In this document: positions 62,869 to 64,000 of the stretch, one piece after another
Numbering within the stretch: position 1 is the first letter of the stretch
Layout: every line of letters begins with the position of its first letter
Assembly (NCBI GenBank): GCA_965242495.1
Contig: OZ251446.1
Coordinates: forward strand, 3,162,001 to 3,226,000
Reading direction: 5' to 3'
DNA length: 64,000 nucleotides
DNA from: CBDESN01 sp965242495
Lineage (GTDB): Bacteria; Pseudomonadota; Alphaproteobacteria; MPNO01
The notes under the pieces: model-generated
What the model was told of the DNA's origin: nothing
Databases searched by the model: none
The model's input: only the letters and a program-made list of their open reading frames with translations
Made by a program: the position numbers and the translations under genes

Positions 62869-63464
62869 CCGCGCGCCGCGAGATCGTGCTGGACCGCCGC
62901 GCCGCAGTGGCGCGCATCCTCGCCGACCGAGGCGAGACGCTGCTGGTCACCGGCCTCGGCTCCAGCACCTGGGACGCCGCCGCGGCCGGCGATCACGCCG
63001 GCAATTTCTACCTCTGGGGCGCCATGGGCGGCGCGGCGATGGTGGGGCTGGGCCTCGCACTCGCCCAGCCCGGCCGCCGCGTCCTGGTGATCACCGGCGA
63101 CGGCGAGATGGCCATGGGGCTGGGGGCGCTGGCGACGATCGCCGCGGCCGCGCCCGGCAACCTCGCCGTCTGCGTCATCGACAACGAGCGCTACGGCGAG
63201 ACCGGCATGCAGGACAGCCATACCGCCGCCGGCGTGGACCTCGCGGCGATGGCCGCCGCCGCCGGATGGCCGATGACCCGGACGGCGCGGACGGAGGACG
63301 ATCTCGAGGCGCTGCCGCCGTTGCTGCACCGCGCGGCGGGACCGGTCTTCGCCGCGGTGAAGGTGACGCCCGATGCCGGCCCCATGGTGCTGCCGCTCCG
63401 CGACGGCGCGGCCATACGGAGCCGTTTCCGCCAGGCGGTGCTGGGCGAGAAGGCGTTCGAGTGA
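62853..63464 (+). CDS. ThDP-dependent decarboxylase, beta (PP) subunit
   Basis: A 203-residue protein matching the C-terminal half of ThDP enzymes. TGDGEMAMGLGALATIA, followed about 20 residues on by VIDNERYGETG, is the GDG-N cofactor motif. It resembles ComE, the beta subunit of sulfopyruvate decarboxylase. The ATG at 62853 overlaps the alpha-subunit gene, so the two subunits are made together. No other coenzyme M or taurine genes are adjacent, so sulfopyruvate is only one candidate. Confidence 0.85.
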   Translation: MEPGLTARREIVLDRRAAVARILADRGETLLVTGLGSSTWDAAAAGDHAGNFYLWGAMGGAAMVGLGLALAQPGRRVLVITGDGEMAMGLGALATIAAAAPGNLAVCVIDNERYGETGMQDSHTAAGVDLAAMAAAAGWPMTRTARTEDDLEALPPLLHRAAGPVFAAVKVTPDAGPMVLPLRDGAAIRSRFRQAVLGEKAFE

Positions 63465-63473
63465 GACGGCGCG

Positions 63474-64000
63474 CTACGCGGGGACGATCGGCAGCAGCAG
63501 GTGCGACGGGCGGGCCCGGTCGTGGTAGACCTTGTGCAGGGTGGTCCTGCTCGAACAGATGTGCCACGGCGAGTGACTGCGTCCGATCGTCGCCGGAGCT
63601 AGCCCCCAATCGCGCGCCTGGGCGTGATCCATGCTCGTGATCACCAGCCGGATACGGTGGCCGGCCTTGAACAGATTGGCGGTGGGCGAGAGCGCGATCG
63701 CATATTCGTAGACCCGTCCCGGCTCGACGGGCTCGGGGTCGACATGCGGATGATAGGGCTCGTAGGGCTTGGACCGTTCCTCGTCGAGCGCCCGGTGCGA
63801 AGCCTTGAGGAAGCCCTTGGTCACCTCCCGCTCCGCCCCGTCGGGGGCCGCGTCGCGCAGCGAGACGAACCAGTTGGTGTCCTGCTGATCGATCGAACCG
63901 TAGAGATAGGCCGCGACCGGGCCCGTCACCTCGGTATCGCGCTGCAACGGCGCGGTGGCGTAGTCGATCCCGCTCACCAGCTCGGTCTCGTCGACCGGCT
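63474..64000 (-). CDS. PepX_C-domain hydrolase (CocE/NonD family), 5' end outside the window
   Basis: The C-terminal 175 or so residues of an exported or cytosolic serine hydrolase. TGPVAAYLYGSIDQQDTNWF and HRIRLVITSMD belong to the beta-sandwich PepX_C domain found at the end of CocE/NonD and X-Pro dipeptidyl-peptidase proteins. The frame stays open to the end of the window, and the GTG at 63977 is internal rather than a true start. The catalytic alpha/beta-hydrolase part must lie beyond 64000. It converges on the ThDP beta-subunit gene, nine bases apart. Confidence 0.82.
   Translation of the reverse strand, partial: PVDETELVSGIDYATAPLQRDTEVTGPVAAYLYGSIDQQDTNWFVSLRDAAPDGAEREVTKGFLKASHRALDEERSKPYEPYHPHVDPEPVEPGRVYEYAIALSPTANLFKAGHRIRLVITSMDHAQARDWGLAPATIGRSHSPWHICSSRTTLHKVYHDRARPSHLLLPIVPA

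Overview
The window is about 70% GC and densely coded, and it looks like part of an alphaproteobacterial chromosome, probably from the Rhodospirillales or a nearby order. The lineage markers are a TrcR/DUF1013 cell-cycle regulator, a COQ9-family protein, a transhydrogenase alpha subunit split into PntAA and PntAB, and a compact 67-residue S21. This placement is inferred from gene content only. No rRNA operon, intact tRNA, CRISPR array or replication gene was found.

Layout. 1-5.6 kb: a leftward operon of a short-chain dehydrogenase, a bis-MGD molybdenum oxidoreductase, a fused iron-sulfur/membrane-anchor protein and a stand-alone Lrp/AsnC sensor domain. 5.9-7.6 kb: a lower-GC integral-membrane glycosyltransferase-like gene broken at a run of 18 G. 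7.7-15.8 kb: a family III CoA transferase, a TauE/SafE exporter, a second molybdopterin enzyme, and a block in dmpE-F-G-H order (hydratase, acylating acetaldehyde dehydrogenase, aldolase, oxalocrotonate decarboxylase). 15.8-22.8 kb: a leader element (A), a MotA/TolQ-like plus long coiled-coil MotB/OmpA-like pair, an ABC exporter, rpmE, a quinone reductase and trcR. 22.8-25.1 kb: a small island with a prokaryotic viperin, a DUF4258 protein and a membrane-anchored XRE regulator, bordered by a deleted tRNA and a decayed IS5-type transposase. 25.1-35.5 kb: housekeeping genes (pfkA, purE, COQ9, def, rpsU, pntB/AB/AA, bioD, bioF) with an OLD-type ATPase-Toprim protein among them. 35.5-43.8 kb: gentisate dioxygenase and a GST, then a divergent iron-regulated cluster (DUF1513, imelysin, di-heme oxidoreductase on the left; porin, imelysin on the right) around one promoter with an overlapping Fur-like box. 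43.8-51.5 kb: a CoA transferase, a second leader element (B) carrying a D12-class adenine methyltransferase, and an overlapping queA-tgt-queF-queG-dusA operon. 51.7-54.6 kb: a sodium:solute symporter and small membrane/TPR proteins. 54.7-64 kb: two small membrane genes, a UbiD decarboxylase, a TrpB2-like enzyme, an Asp/Glu-racemase-superfamily protein, a benzoate-CoA-ligase-family enzyme, thyA, a two-subunit ThDP decarboxylase and a truncated PepX_C hydrolase.

How the genes fit together. Much of the window points to aromatic and organic-acid catabolism: two Mo enzymes, a meta-cleavage lower pathway, gentisate dioxygenase, UbiD, an aryl-CoA ligase and CoA transferases. The rest is iron acquisition, core metabolism and tRNA queuosine formation. 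Accessory functions are the viperin island, the OLD-type nuclease and the solitary DNA methyltransferase.

Main leads: (1) the 18-G tract, which reads like a phase-variable switch in a surface-glycan gene; (2) the viperin island; (3) leader elements A and B, which share a promoter, phased T-tracts, a small ORF ending in an ATGA overlap with the next gene, and a downstream box. B looks like A with one methyltransferase gene added.
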